A model generated the notes under the pieces. It was not told the DNA's origin and ran no database searches. It saw only the letters and a program-made list of their open reading frames with translations. Below, piece after piece: positions 41,729 through 51,811 of a stretch of 58,687 nucleotides of DNA. The DNA is from Aureobasidium sp. EXF-3400 (taxonomy: Eukaryota > Ascomycota > Dothideomycetes > Dothideales > Saccotheciaceae). Where the stretch lies: the NCBI GenBank assembly GCA_024195585.1, contig SWBL01000325.1, positions 1 through 58,687 of the forward strand, written 5' to 3'. Each line of letters begins with the position of its first letter. Within the stretch, counting starts at the first letter, position 1. The translations under genes were made by a program, and so were the position numbers.

Positions 41729-43087
41729 TTACAACAGCGAAGTCAAGGCTGCCCATGCGCCCACCACAGCCAATACTGTACCGAGCAACAAAGCCTCGCC
41801 CTCCCAAGTCATAACGAGATATGTCACGACTCCAACGGCCAGCTCTCTACGTCGGGCAGCCTCACGCCTTTGCTTCCAACCCGCCTTGACAGCATACGGC
41901 GCTTTGATGTCATGATTCAACGACTTCAACGGGTCAGTGGGTATTGAAGCATACAAGATGACAGGCTTGTGATCTGATGACGGTTGCAGCGAGAGGGAAT
42001 TGTAGGTGTGGACGGTGGGTTCGTGGCCAGGTAGTGCAAGATACAGTACACGATCGCACCAACTGGGGTGACGGTGCTCTGCCCAGTGCCAATCGACCTC
42101 GTCGGGCATTGCGACTGTATTTGCACCCGATTGCATCTGCTTTTGCACGTCTTCGGCAGCCAGTGCGGCTTGCTTCTGTGCTTTTTTCGAAAACTTGTAT
42201 GTAGGCCCGAAATTGAACGGGGCTTCACTGAGATGATGCAACGTATTTCCAGCAGCCTTCTCACGGGCTAGCTGGTCATTGGACACGATATGGGAGTAAT
42301 GGGTGGCATCTTCGGGCGAGTCGTTGGGGCGTGGAAAGGCGTGGTGGTTGTCGGGATGTGGTGAAATGTCTGAGGTACGATAATTGAGGTCGCCGCCAAA
42401 GAAAACATATGAGCTCGAGGTTATCAGGGCATTATCCTGTTCTTGCGAAGTGTGCTGGTCGTCGGTAGCTGAAGAGAGCAAAGGTTCCGTTTCGTCTTGG
42501 ATGTTTTCGTTGTTGGTTGCACGTGTTCGTGTCTTTTCAGCGCCCGTGACTTTGGTAAAGACCAAGTTCTCGTTGATGGAGCGCCAATCCAGGTTTCTAC
42601 GCTGCCAGGCCTCTTCATGAGGAGCCAGATGAGCTGCGACGAAGGTGAGGTCCATCTCACTGCCGTCGTCAAGTGCATAAGCCAGACGCGCACCGACAGC
42701 TCCTTTGTTGCCCATCTCCCAAGCTCCTACTCCTGTACCAGCCGTCTGGATACTCTTAATGTTGCGAGCGACTTCGGGCCGTGCAAACAGCATCAGCGCC
42801 GTCATTCCGACATTGCTGCACAGAATCGTCTCGTATTGCTCGTCATGTTTCCAGAGTTGGTTGAGTTTCTTGATGGTCTCGGAGAAACGCTCGAAGTATG
42901 GCGAAATAAATGAGCCTCCGAGGAAGGACTGGCCGAGAGGAGCAATCTCCTGCAGCGAAAGAGCTATAACATCTGGAGGTGTCTGAGCTTGGGAGAGGCC
43001 TTGGTTGATACTGGCGGCGAAGAAGTCACTGTTGATCAGCTCACGACCGCAGTTGAAGGTGAGAAAGAGGGTTTTGAGTGCTGCCAT
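41729..43087 (-). CDS. Inositol polyphosphate 5-phosphatase with a C-terminal membrane tail
   Basis: Removes the 5-phosphate from inositol phosphates or phosphoinositides. A single exon of 452 aa. Family motifs in order: TFNCGRE (10-16), SLQEIAPL (44-51), EMGNKGAVGARLAY (124-137), FVAAHLAPHEE (149-159), VFFGGDLNYRTSD (228-240), HPSWCDRVLYLALP and SDHKPVILY. These include the metal-binding Asn, Glu, Asp and the catalytic His residues of the endonuclease/exonuclease/phosphatase fold. There is no Sac1, SH2 or C2 domain. The last 35 residues hold a hydrophobic stretch (LLLGTVLAVVGAWAALTSLL) right at the C-terminus, so it is probably tail-anchored, perhaps to the ER, as in human INPP5K-like or fungal relatives. 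Confidence 0.88.
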   Translation of the reverse strand: MAALKTLFLTFNCGRELINSDFFAASINQGLSQAQTPPDVIALSLQEIAPLGQSFLGGSFISPYFERFSETIKKLNQLWKHDEQYETILCSNVGMTALMLFARPEVARNIKSIQTAGTGVGAWEMGNKGAVGARLAYALDDGSEMDLTFVAAHLAPHEEAWQRRNLDWRSINENLVFTKVTGAEKTRTRATNNENIQDETEPLLSSATDDQHTSQEQDNALITSSSYVFFGGDLNYRTSDISPHPDNHHAFPRPNDSPEDATHYSHIVSNDQLAREKAAGNTLHHLSEAPFNFGPTYKFSKKAQKQAALAAEDVQKQMQSGANTVAMPDEVDWHWAEHRHPSWCDRVLYLALPGHEPTVHTYNSLSLQPSSDHKPVILYASIPTDPLKSLNHDIKAPYAVKAGWKQRREAARRRELAVGVVTYLVMTWEGEALLLGTVLAVVGAWAALTSLL

Positions 43088-43384
43088 GCTGGTGATTGAG
43101 CTGTCTCAAGAAGCGAAGGAAAGTACGAGGGTGCTGTGCATCGCGCATGTGATTGAGAAGCACATTGATGTCATCGCCAAGACCAGCAACAGCTCTCCAG
43201 ACCTTGGTCACGTGCGAGAGTGAAGCTGAACTGGCATTTTAAGCGAGTCGCCAAGCAATCTCGACGCTAACGAGCCCGCGCCGCTTGGACCACAGTCGAA
43301 ATTCGACTTTGGCAACTTTGCGCGTCGCTTTGGTTTCTTCTTCTCTTTTCTCATCCGCGACACTCACGGCAACAACAAGTCAAG

Positions 43385-43895
43385 ATGCCTACCCGCCTTT
43401 CCAACACCCGCAAGCACCGCGGTCACGTCTCTGCCGGTCACGGTCGTGTCGGTAAGCACCGCAAGCACCCCGGTGGTCGTGGTCTTGCCGGTGGTCAGCA
43501 CCACCACAGAACCAACATGGACAAGTACCATCCCGGTTACTTGTAAGTTCTATCACATTCGCTCAATTCTCTCGCTTCAGCATGCTCACAACCTCCGCAG
43601 CGGTAAGGTCGGTATGCGCTACTTCCACAAGCTCCAGAACCAGTTCTGGGCTCCCGTCATCAACCTCGAGAAGCTCTGGTCCCTCGTTCCCGCCGAGCAG
43701 CGCGAGAAGTACCTCTCCGGCAAGGGCGACTCCGACTCTGCCCCCGTCCTCGACCTCCTGCCCCTCGGCTACTCCAAGGTCCTCGGCAAGGGCCGTCTCC
43801 CCAAGATCCCCATCATCGTCCGTGCCCGCTACGTCTCTGCTGAGGCCGAGCGCAAGATCAAGGAGGCCGGTGGTGTTGTCCAGCTCGTCGCATAA
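43385..43895 (+). CDS. RPL28: 60S ribosomal protein uL15 (yeast L28, human L27a)
   Basis: A cytosolic large-subunit ribosomal protein. Two exons (43385-43542 and 43601-43895; 58-nt intron) give 150 aa, against 149 in yeast. The N-terminus [20 protein letters not shown], the glycine/histidine-rich [20 protein letters not shown], and the C-terminal [20 protein letters not shown] are diagnostic. Codon use is strongly biased to C in the third position, unlike most neighbours, which fits high expression. It faces away from the phosphatase gene over a 297-base shared promoter. Confidence 0.97.
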
Positions 43896-44802
43896 GCTCG
43901 TCGCTTGTTGTGACTGATGGAAGGAAAAGACTCGACAAAAGAAAAGTTATGAAAGGTGGCATCCGGCATCATGGATTTTTTTTGTCAGCGTGGTAGCTGG
44001 GTGGGAGTGCTCTTCAGCGTATTAGTTGAATGCAATTTCTCCACCGAACAAACCATTTGCCTTTGTGCAAATTCGCGAGATCAACTCGTCTCATTTGAGA
44101 AGAGGCCATCTCTAGGCATGGACAAAGGTGTGGAAAGGCTCAACCCTTCGCGCCTGCCTATCGTGATATGCTGTCCTGTGAATCTTGTCATGTCGTGAAC
44201 GTGGGAGCGTATAGCTCATGTCCAGTCGCCCCATCAGTCGCTGCCGACTTGTATCTCAGAGTCTAGGCACATCTGTTGGATGTGACTCCGTTGCCCATTG
44301 ATTCATGATCGTAAATTGTCCTTGTTATGATCTTTTTGTTTCGACAAAGTTTTATATAGCTCCTCCAAGATTTTGTTATCTTGTCTCGGCGTCAACGAAT
44401 TTACAGACCTTCTGCTATCTTTCTTAATGCTTCAAGTTCAGTTTGCCTCTCGTTCCTGGCTGTCTAATACCATGTCTCAGACTCCTTGGTATTGCATCTC
44501 GGCTAGTTCATGCGATGGACGAGTGACGATGTTCGCATGTTTTGGGTATTTTGTTGGTGGTACGACCCTGTCATCAATTCCTAATTATCATCGGCTTTTC
44601 TTTTATGCCTCGTATCTTGATGCACGACATTGCAGTGTGTATGCTTGGTCTAGTATCGGGCTGTTGCTCCCTGGGTTGAGGAAGATTGGCGTTAATAATG
44701 CATCTAAAGCGATCTCTTGGACAATTTAAAGAATATGCAGACAGAAGGTTATAAGTCACCGAAAGCTTTGGGGCATCGTACAACGAAATGCACTCCTATC
44801 AA
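43896..44802. other. Intergenic, convergent 3' ends
   Basis: 907 bases between the uL15 gene and the oppositely oriented Zn2Cys6 gene. A T run lies at about 43975-43983. The remainder is AT-rich 3' flank; a 118-codon forward frame (44373-44729) has no recognisable content. Confidence 0.55.
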
Positions 44803-46939
44803 TCATTGATTTTGTGGTGCCGTTTGCGATGGAACATAACTACCATCAGCGACCTGCAGCCCCTGGCCCATCATATCAAATGCCATCGGTACCATAAGAT
44901 CCACACCGCTGTTAGGGCCAAACAGATCCGTCATACCAACAGTGCTGTAGTCAAATGATGGCATCTCAAGAGAGTTGTACAACCACGAGCTTGCAGAACC
45001 GTAGGGTGCCTGATCAAACATTTCGTTGTTAAGCCATGTGAATGACTCCATCAGGTTCGTGCCCAGATGAGTCGTCGGCTCCGTAGACTTGAGAGCATCC
45101 TTCGCGATCTTCATCACGTCTAGACTGATGGCTCGACCTGTCGTGGAGCCAATGTGATCGATTTGGTCTAGACATTTCAGGCCCTTCTCCACTTCTTGGA
45201 ACACTTCTGTTGCATGCGCCGATGTTGTCTCGGTGTCGAGGACGTCGAAAAGAAGGACGAGACACGCAGAGACGATGAAGTAGACCATGTTTCCATCTCT
45301 TCTCATGGCGAGACAGCGGTTGAAGAAACCGTCGTGAACCAATGAAATCAGATCCTTGGCGGAAGAGACGGTGCGGTTGATGTCTCGTTGGATGTCGATG
45401 CGGTCACCTATACTATCCTGGGCCTGCTGTTTTGAATCAAAGAATGTGACGTAGACCAAAGCCGGTCGCATCATCAACATGCACGCGACATGGTAGGTGG
45501 CACCCAGACAGATCCTCTGTACTTCCTGCCATGTCTCACCAATTGGTGCCTTGTCATCGAAGAAATGCAGGTATGAAGGCAGAGTTTCTAGAAGGTCGTT
45601 CAGCGCCCGCGAACATTCACCATTGATCCGATTGACTTCTGTCAAGTCGGAGACTCGTGTTGGTTTGGTGGGAGAATAGTGACAAGCCATAATCCTTTCA
45701 CTGATCTTGCCGAGCACCGCCATGGCCCTGATATAAGCATATTCGATGTTCTGACCTCCATTCTCTGCATGCTGACAGTCGGTAGGATGGGGAGTGTCTA
45801 TTGAGTCGTCAACGAAGCAAGAAGGTCTGCCGGTGAACATTGACATCATTCGCTCCATGTAAAAGGTAGTCCAAAAAGTTAGTCGAAGAGTATTCAAGAA
45901 CGAGTTATTGCCTGCCACTACCTGGGCACGATGAAGGCCTAGTGCCATGGCGGATCGGGAAGCATGACCAAGGTAAAGATACACCGTGTTTGGTCTTCCG
46001 ATTTGCATCCCGTACATTGCCTGTTACAGATGAGCTACTTCCAAAAATCTTTCATGGAGACACTCTTACTCTTAACAGCAGCAGGTGAGTCCCAAGAAGA
46101 GACGTCTCCTCAAAAGAGTCTGTAGGTACGCCTGCACGGTCGTAAAAATGTTGGGCCCAGGCATCCGACGAAGACGGTGCATGGTCAGTCAATCTCGCAC
46201 CAATAGCAAGAACCATGTACAGGATCGCCTTCTCTTTAGCAAGCTTTTTGCTATGATTCGGCGCGTAACTTGGTCCGGTCCAGAGAACCTCCCAAGTCTG
46301 CCGGACATCGCGCTCAGACAATATTGGCCCCTGAGGGTGCATAAGAGTAAAATAAGCTGAAATAAAAGCTTCACCTAGCTCTTTTGGCAGAAAACTACCG
46401 TCTGGGATTGAGTTCTTGGACGAGGAGCTCTCATCCCCATGGGTAAATATTTGACGTTCGATACCCCATTTTCGAAGACCCTCTGGCACCTGACGCGACA
46501 CATTGAGTGGAGCGTTACCTTGACGCCGAATGCGCTGATATAGTCGTTGCACAAACGAGAAGTGACTTGAAGGCCCATAGAACTGGTAGGCATCCGTGTT
46601 GTCGTCAAAAGCGCCTATACCAGCTCGCAACTCTTGCTGTTTCTTGTTGGTGACTGGGTCCTCATCAATGCGCGAACTCGATTGTGGTGCTTCTGTTGTC
46701 TGAGAGTCCGATGGCTGTCGCCTTGGTAAAGGCTTTGGCGCAATTGATCTGATGCTTGCGGATGAACGCGATTTGACACCACCAGGATAAAGACAATCAA
46801 TGCGACTGTATAAACATCTTGCGCATGGTAGATTTCCATCGCACTTGACTTTTCGAGCTCGGCAGATATTGCAAGCTCGTGGGGCTCTCTTCTTTGGAAT
46901 AGACCCAGTAGTCGAACTCGGCGTGGTCTGACCTTCCAT
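44803..46939 (-). CDS. Zn2Cys6 (GAL4-type) fungal transcription factor
   Basis: A nuclear DNA-binding regulator of unknown targets. Two exons (46070-46939 and 44803-46020; 49-nt intron) give 695 aa. The zinc cluster is C-x2-C-x6-C-x5-C-x2-C-x6-C with Cys 23, 26, 33, 39, 42 and 49, preceded by KKRAPRA. A linker rich in Ser and Pro follows. The fungal-specific middle domain begins near 190 (ISAYFTLMHPQGPILSERD). The splice joins LLGTHLLLLR to AMYGMQIGRPNTVYLYLGHA, the core of that domain, with MALGLHRAQV after it. It diverges from the 2OG dioxygenase gene over 631 bases, a common arrangement for pathway-specific regulators, so the neighbour is a candidate target (inference). Confidence 0.9.
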
Positions 46940-47570
46940 GACAGTGAGTTATCAAAGTCTACGATGAGACTTTGTTGTATTCTAGGACTAAGGCATGGTG
47001 CTTAAGTTGATATTAGTAATGATGGGCAGCAGGCAGTTGCGGAAAGTCTCAAAATTAGCTGACTAAGCTGTCGATGCGCTCACCCAGAGCAGTTACCGCA
47101 TTCAGTACCATACGAGTCTGCTACTTCATTCTGACAGTCTTTGTGCACAGGTCAATTCAGGACCTTGCCGAACGTTATCCATGTTGGTAACAATAATTCG
47201 ATCTGGGTCAAGTTGGACTCCACTCCAGAGATGCTTTGTGTATAATGACTCGCACTCCTGTACTGACACTATGCATGCTTGCAACATCAATAGGTTTGTG
47301 AAAGCACCAAATATTCATTTCGATCTTGTAGTCAACGCAAAAGCCATTCGTCTATTGCAAACAGTTAATCTGCTATAACAAGCGTTTTCATATGTGCCGA
47401 ATCTTCGTTGTCGTCAGATGAGGGGAACCTCGGAGGTACTCATGATGTGGTCGATCTCGACAGTATTATCTCCTCCTATTTTTCAAACTGCAACTACAAC
47501 TGCTTTCAAACATAGTGTCGCGATACGATCAACAAACTGAAAGAAACAGGAACCTGTTCGTCACGGTGTC
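46940..47570. other. Shared divergent promoter of the regulator and dioxygenase
   Basis: 631 bases between the two starts. Any binding site of the Zn2Cys6 factor for itself or the dioxygenase would be here. I saw no clear CGG/CCG inverted pair at typical spacing. No gene. Confidence 0.5.
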
Positions 47571-48852
47571 ATGCACGATGAAGCAGAGCAGTCCGACATG
47601 GACTTGAACTTCTCGAACTTGCCGCCCTTCCCAGAGGATGTGCCCATAGCGCCACTTCTCCGTATAAGTCTGAGCAAACTCAATCAAGGCGACGCAGAGG
47701 AAATTGGCAAGCTATGGAAAGCTTGCTGCGAGCTTGGTTTCTTCTATCTCGACCTCCGTGGCGCCTCAGACAGTCATAGAAGCCATGCAATGTCCTCTGC
47801 ATCGAACGACCGTACCGAGAACGTCAGGCAAGAAGTTAGCAGAGCTGACTCTGCCACTGGACACGATGAGCATGGCGCTCAAACCAAAGGTGACAACGTC
47901 GGCAAGTTCGAGGTCGATATTGACGGCGAACAATTACTTCAAGATGCTGAAGATCTGTTCAGGGTCGGCAAAAGTATCTTTGACCTGCCCGTCAAAGAAA
48001 AAGTCAGATACGATTTGAAGGACCAAGGAAGCTACTTTGGCTACAAAGGTTATGGTGAAGGTGTCATCGATGCCAAAGGGACGAAGGATCGCAACGAGTT
48101 TTACAACGTAAGAACCACATTCCAAATGTCGAAATATCAGGCGTTGACATCTCTGCCAGGTCTCGAAAGATGATATCCTAGGTCTTTCTGAACCACTGCC
48201 GGCTCCCAAGTTACTTGGTCCTCATCGAGATCTGTTAAGATCTTTCATGCAGCACTCTCACGCCATCGTAGACTTACTGTTGAGTCTGTTGAACCATCAA
48301 TTGGGCCTTCCACATGACGAGCTCTCTTCTTTGCATAGACTAGGCTCAGTCTCTGGCGATCAGGTTCGCTGGGTGCATGCACCACCTCAGCCCATGGACG
48401 ACCGGAGAACTGCACTAGGCCAGCATACCGATTTTGGAAGCGTGACCATCCTGTTCAACCGACTAGGAGGACTACAGGTCTTGCCGCCAGATTCGGATGA
48501 GTGGTGCTATGTAAGACCACTACGAGGACATGCAGTCGTCAACCTGGGCGATGCAATGGTCAAATTCAGTGCCGGTGTCTTACGGTCGAACATCCATCGT
48601 GTTGTCAACCCTCCAGGCCAGCAAGCTGATCATACACGAATGAGCTTGGTGTACTTCGCCAGACCAGCGGACGACGTGATATTGAAAGCGTTGAATGGAA
48701 GCACCTTTATCGACGAGAAGAGACGACAAAACCCAGATGAGGCTAAGGAACAAGAGATCACAAGCAAAGAATGGATTCTGCGCAGAGCATTGGGTCGAAG
48801 ACAAGGAGGAGATTGGACGAAGTCTGGAGGAACAGAGAGTGGACGCGTCTGA
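47571..48852 (+). CDS. 2-oxoglutarate/Fe(II)-dependent dioxygenase, IPNS-like family
   Basis: A cytosolic non-heme iron oxygenase of the isopenicillin N synthase/gibberellin oxidase fold; substrate unknown. Two exons (47571-48107 and 48160-48852; 52-nt intron) give 409 aa. The N-terminal DIOX_N domain (VPIAPLLRISLSKL, ACCELGFFYLDLRG) is interrupted by an acidic low-complexity insertion of about 60 residues (about 70-125). The iron triad is HTD (His 268, Asp 270) and the distal His 325 in SNIHRVV. The oxoglutarate-binding Arg is in HTRMSLVYF (339). The start ATG is the first in frame. Fungal members often act in secondary metabolism, but the neighbourhood has no backbone enzyme. Confidence 0.88.
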
Positions 48853-48963
48853 GCATTTGGAAGGCTCGCTCGCACGAGCCACATGAACGCACGGACTTCA
48901 AGCTCCACTCCTCGCGTGCACTCACGTCAATTTCGGTCAACCTCTAATTTTGCTTTCATCAAT

Positions 48964-49049
48964 GGACCTGTGGCGCAGCGGTAGCGCGTGTGATTCCAGT
49001 GTCATCCGGGACATCCACAAGGTCATCCGTTCAAATCGGGTCAGGTTCA
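48964..49049 (+). tRNA. tRNA-Trp (CCA) with a 14-nt intron
   Basis: Cloverleaf elements: acceptor arms 48964-48970 and 49042-49048 pair fully (one G-U), with discriminator A at 49049. The D stem is GCGC/GCGC (48973-48976, 48984-48987). The anticodon CCA is at 48996-48998 in loop TTCCAGT. A 14-nt intron (about 49000-49013) follows position 37, the standard site for nuclear tRNA introns. The T arm is ATCCG/CGGGT with loop TTCAAAT (49025-49041). The anticodon stem has one A-C mismatch at its top pair (48993 with 49015), so slight decay or a shifted intron boundary is possible. The body resembles fungal tRNA-Trp from memory. Confidence 0.8.
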
Positions 49050-51811
49050 TGAGAAGACATGGGGCGAGAGCCCTGTGTGTCACCTTTTGTCTGTGGTGGG
49101 TGAGGAAGAAGTTTTGTTTTTGCAACGCTCGAAAACAAGGGTCCAGGATCCCTTCTCGGCGCTTTCGAACAAGAGCTTGCCTGGAAGAATTGATTGTTAG
49201 AGGAAAGTACAAACTTGTATCTGAGTTCTGGTGCAGTATGCGGATTCGTTGCTTCTCTCAACAATACGAAGACGGACCAAGTGGTCGACGTGAAAGGAAT
49301 GAGAACCATGCGAGTGATGCGAGGGAACAAGCCCCGCATTCGGACCCTAGTTCAGGGTATTGAAGAAGTGAGCATAACCACATTGGATCTGCGTCAATAG
49401 AGCCTGCACGCAATTTGCATGGTGCAGGAGGATGTAGGTAAACGTTGATGTCTGCCGATCATGTCAGACCCCACCTCTCAAAAGGCAGTGATAAAGGTGA
49501 TGCCAACACACAGAATGATAGGCAGTCTTACAGACGTGGCAGCATGAATCTTTCGTATAAGTCAGAGGCTGAGGCTTATCTTCTGCATACATTCATCACT
49601 GCAACATATATTAGGTAGCTTATCTGCATTTACAGTAATGACAAGATGGCTTTAGAGCATGATTGCACGGAGCATCACGTCACTCTCGTCCTGTAAAAAC
49701 CTCGCACAGACACAAAGATGTCTGAGACCTTTTGTCAGAAACGACTTGGCCAATCGCCGATTATTCTGACCACCCTTCTCAACAGACATGCAGTCTATCT
49801 AGCTTGAAGGAACATGACTAGCTATCACGTCGACCTGAATATGAACTTCGTACGATACGGACTTGAGCTCTGAACCATGAGCCGAGGACATATGCCGTGA
49901 ATGTTCATACCGCATCCAGGAGGCCAAAATCAGAAGCTACCTGAACAGATTTGAGTCCGGCAGTTGGAGGAGGCAACTAGAGCAAACGCAGCCAAGGTGT
50001 CAGAGGGCAAACTTGTTGCATGCACTGTCAATTTATTCCTGCCTTACAAGCTGGTCGTGATCGATCTCGGAAGCCCATGAAGACTTGCCTCACTTGAACG
50101 ATCACTGGGCATGTTGAGCCACTCGCATCAGAAGTGATGTGATCTGTAAACAACCAAGGATGACGTTCTGGCATGTGAGAATGTTCGACTTACGCAGCCA
50201 CACAAGAACCGATTGAAGACGCCACTTTCGTGACCAAGGCTGGGTATGGCTGATCTCAAGGACAGCTCTCCAAGAAATACGGTCACTGCCTTAGAGGAGC
50301 TGAAAGAGACGTTTGTATCTGCCCAAAGGGTCGGTCAGCGGCTGCATGATAGGTCGTTTGGATCTACGGCCCGAAACAAATGCGGGAAAATGTCCGAAGC
50401 ACATAAATTCGCTGAGTGCTGGACGAATCGGTGTCTGTGGAGGCTCTTGGATTCTGCCAAGTCATGGGAAGGTAACAAAGGACCCTACTTACTAGGGCCT
50501 TCGAAGAGCAGGATTCGGGATGCATAAGAGGTTCCAAGACATGCACATTGGTATTGGATACATGGCGCAGCAACATGCAGATGCGCGCAAGATGCCAAGA
50601 TGGAGGTATGTTTACGCAGCTTGTGTGCGTACTGATTGCCGTAGAAGGATTGAATCGTAGCGTGAGGGCACCTCCTATTCGGTCGCTAAAGTACCGAGTG
50701 CTGATCGATTCTGCTGTCAAGGAATCTCATGCCCACACTGACATAATGCTGCAGCTCTTGAACAGGCGGCCAGTGATGGTTTTGGTAAGCAACTTTCGGG
50801 TCTCCTCATCGGAAGTTGCGAGGTGAGGTTGAAATCCAAAGCACTGCACATTCCAAGAGGAACGTCGCTAAAGCTCCGATTGGCCAGGCCCGAAGATAAG
50901 CCTTTGAGTGGTCAGTGCGATTTGATCTGCAACCACGACCGCTCACGCCTGCAGAGCAAAACACTTGTCATGCGATTGCTATTTCTCTTTCGAGCAAAGA
51001 TACCAAATTAGACCACTTGGCTCGGATGATGTGCCGCGTGCGGGTCTCGAGACATACAAGCCAGCGACGATCAGGGAAAGTTGTAACGTGAGCGGAAAGG
51101 CTCCCGTTTCACATGCCTAGGCTCAAACGAAAATGTATCCTCAAGGAGACAAGATTCGAAACACCAACCACATCCGGTCTCGATCTTGCGACGATTGCTT
51201 GTAGTTGATGATAGTCTTTATGATCTTGCTCTGCTCGATTGTATATGTGACCACCTTGCTAGGCCAAGCTGTACCACTGGACGCAGCGCGTGCAAAGTCG
51301 TGTATGGCACGCGATCGAATCGATTCTGCCAAGTCAGGTAGTTCCATGGCAGCATGCATCTCTAGGATGCAGATAGACAAAACACTGCGAGTCCGAGCCT
51401 AAGGCTGGGCCGCCATGGCACGAACCACTGGATGGTCGATCCATCTATCAAACCAATGTGGAGCAAACAGGAATAGCATCGACCGCGGGCAACTTGATGT
51501 TGACTCCTTCCAAGCCTGCTCATGGTCTTGTCTCTGTCAGAAGTACCTCGTGGGGGTCTCGGATTCGATACATTCCGTCCATCATAGACATGTGGGTGAC
51601 AGTAACTTGCAACCGGTCTCCATTAATTGTCAGTACATAATCTCGGCACTCCGTTCTGACTACCTTTTTCTTATTTATACCCTTGTCTCGTGTTCTTTGA
51701 TTTGTCTGCACTTCTCGCTCTACGCCGGAGCATATTGTCTCATTTGTTAAATACCTAATTTCTTTTGCTTCTTGAATTTTGCTACAGGATTTCGAACCAT
51801 AATCAGCCACT
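49050..51811. other. Large intergenic gap, 2.8 kb
   Basis: The largest gene-free stretch. The longest frames (93 codons at 50246-50527 forward, 118 codons at 50364-50720 reverse) overlap each other and show no family motif. No transposon protein, long terminal repeat or tandem array was recognised, and base composition looks ordinary, without obvious RIP-type AT enrichment. The last few hundred bases are the P450 promoter. Confidence 0.55.

Noticed and set aside
50246..50720. Overlapping 93- and 118-codon frames in the 2.8-kb gap
   Set aside because: On opposite strands, no motif, no exon to join. Could not be supported as genes.
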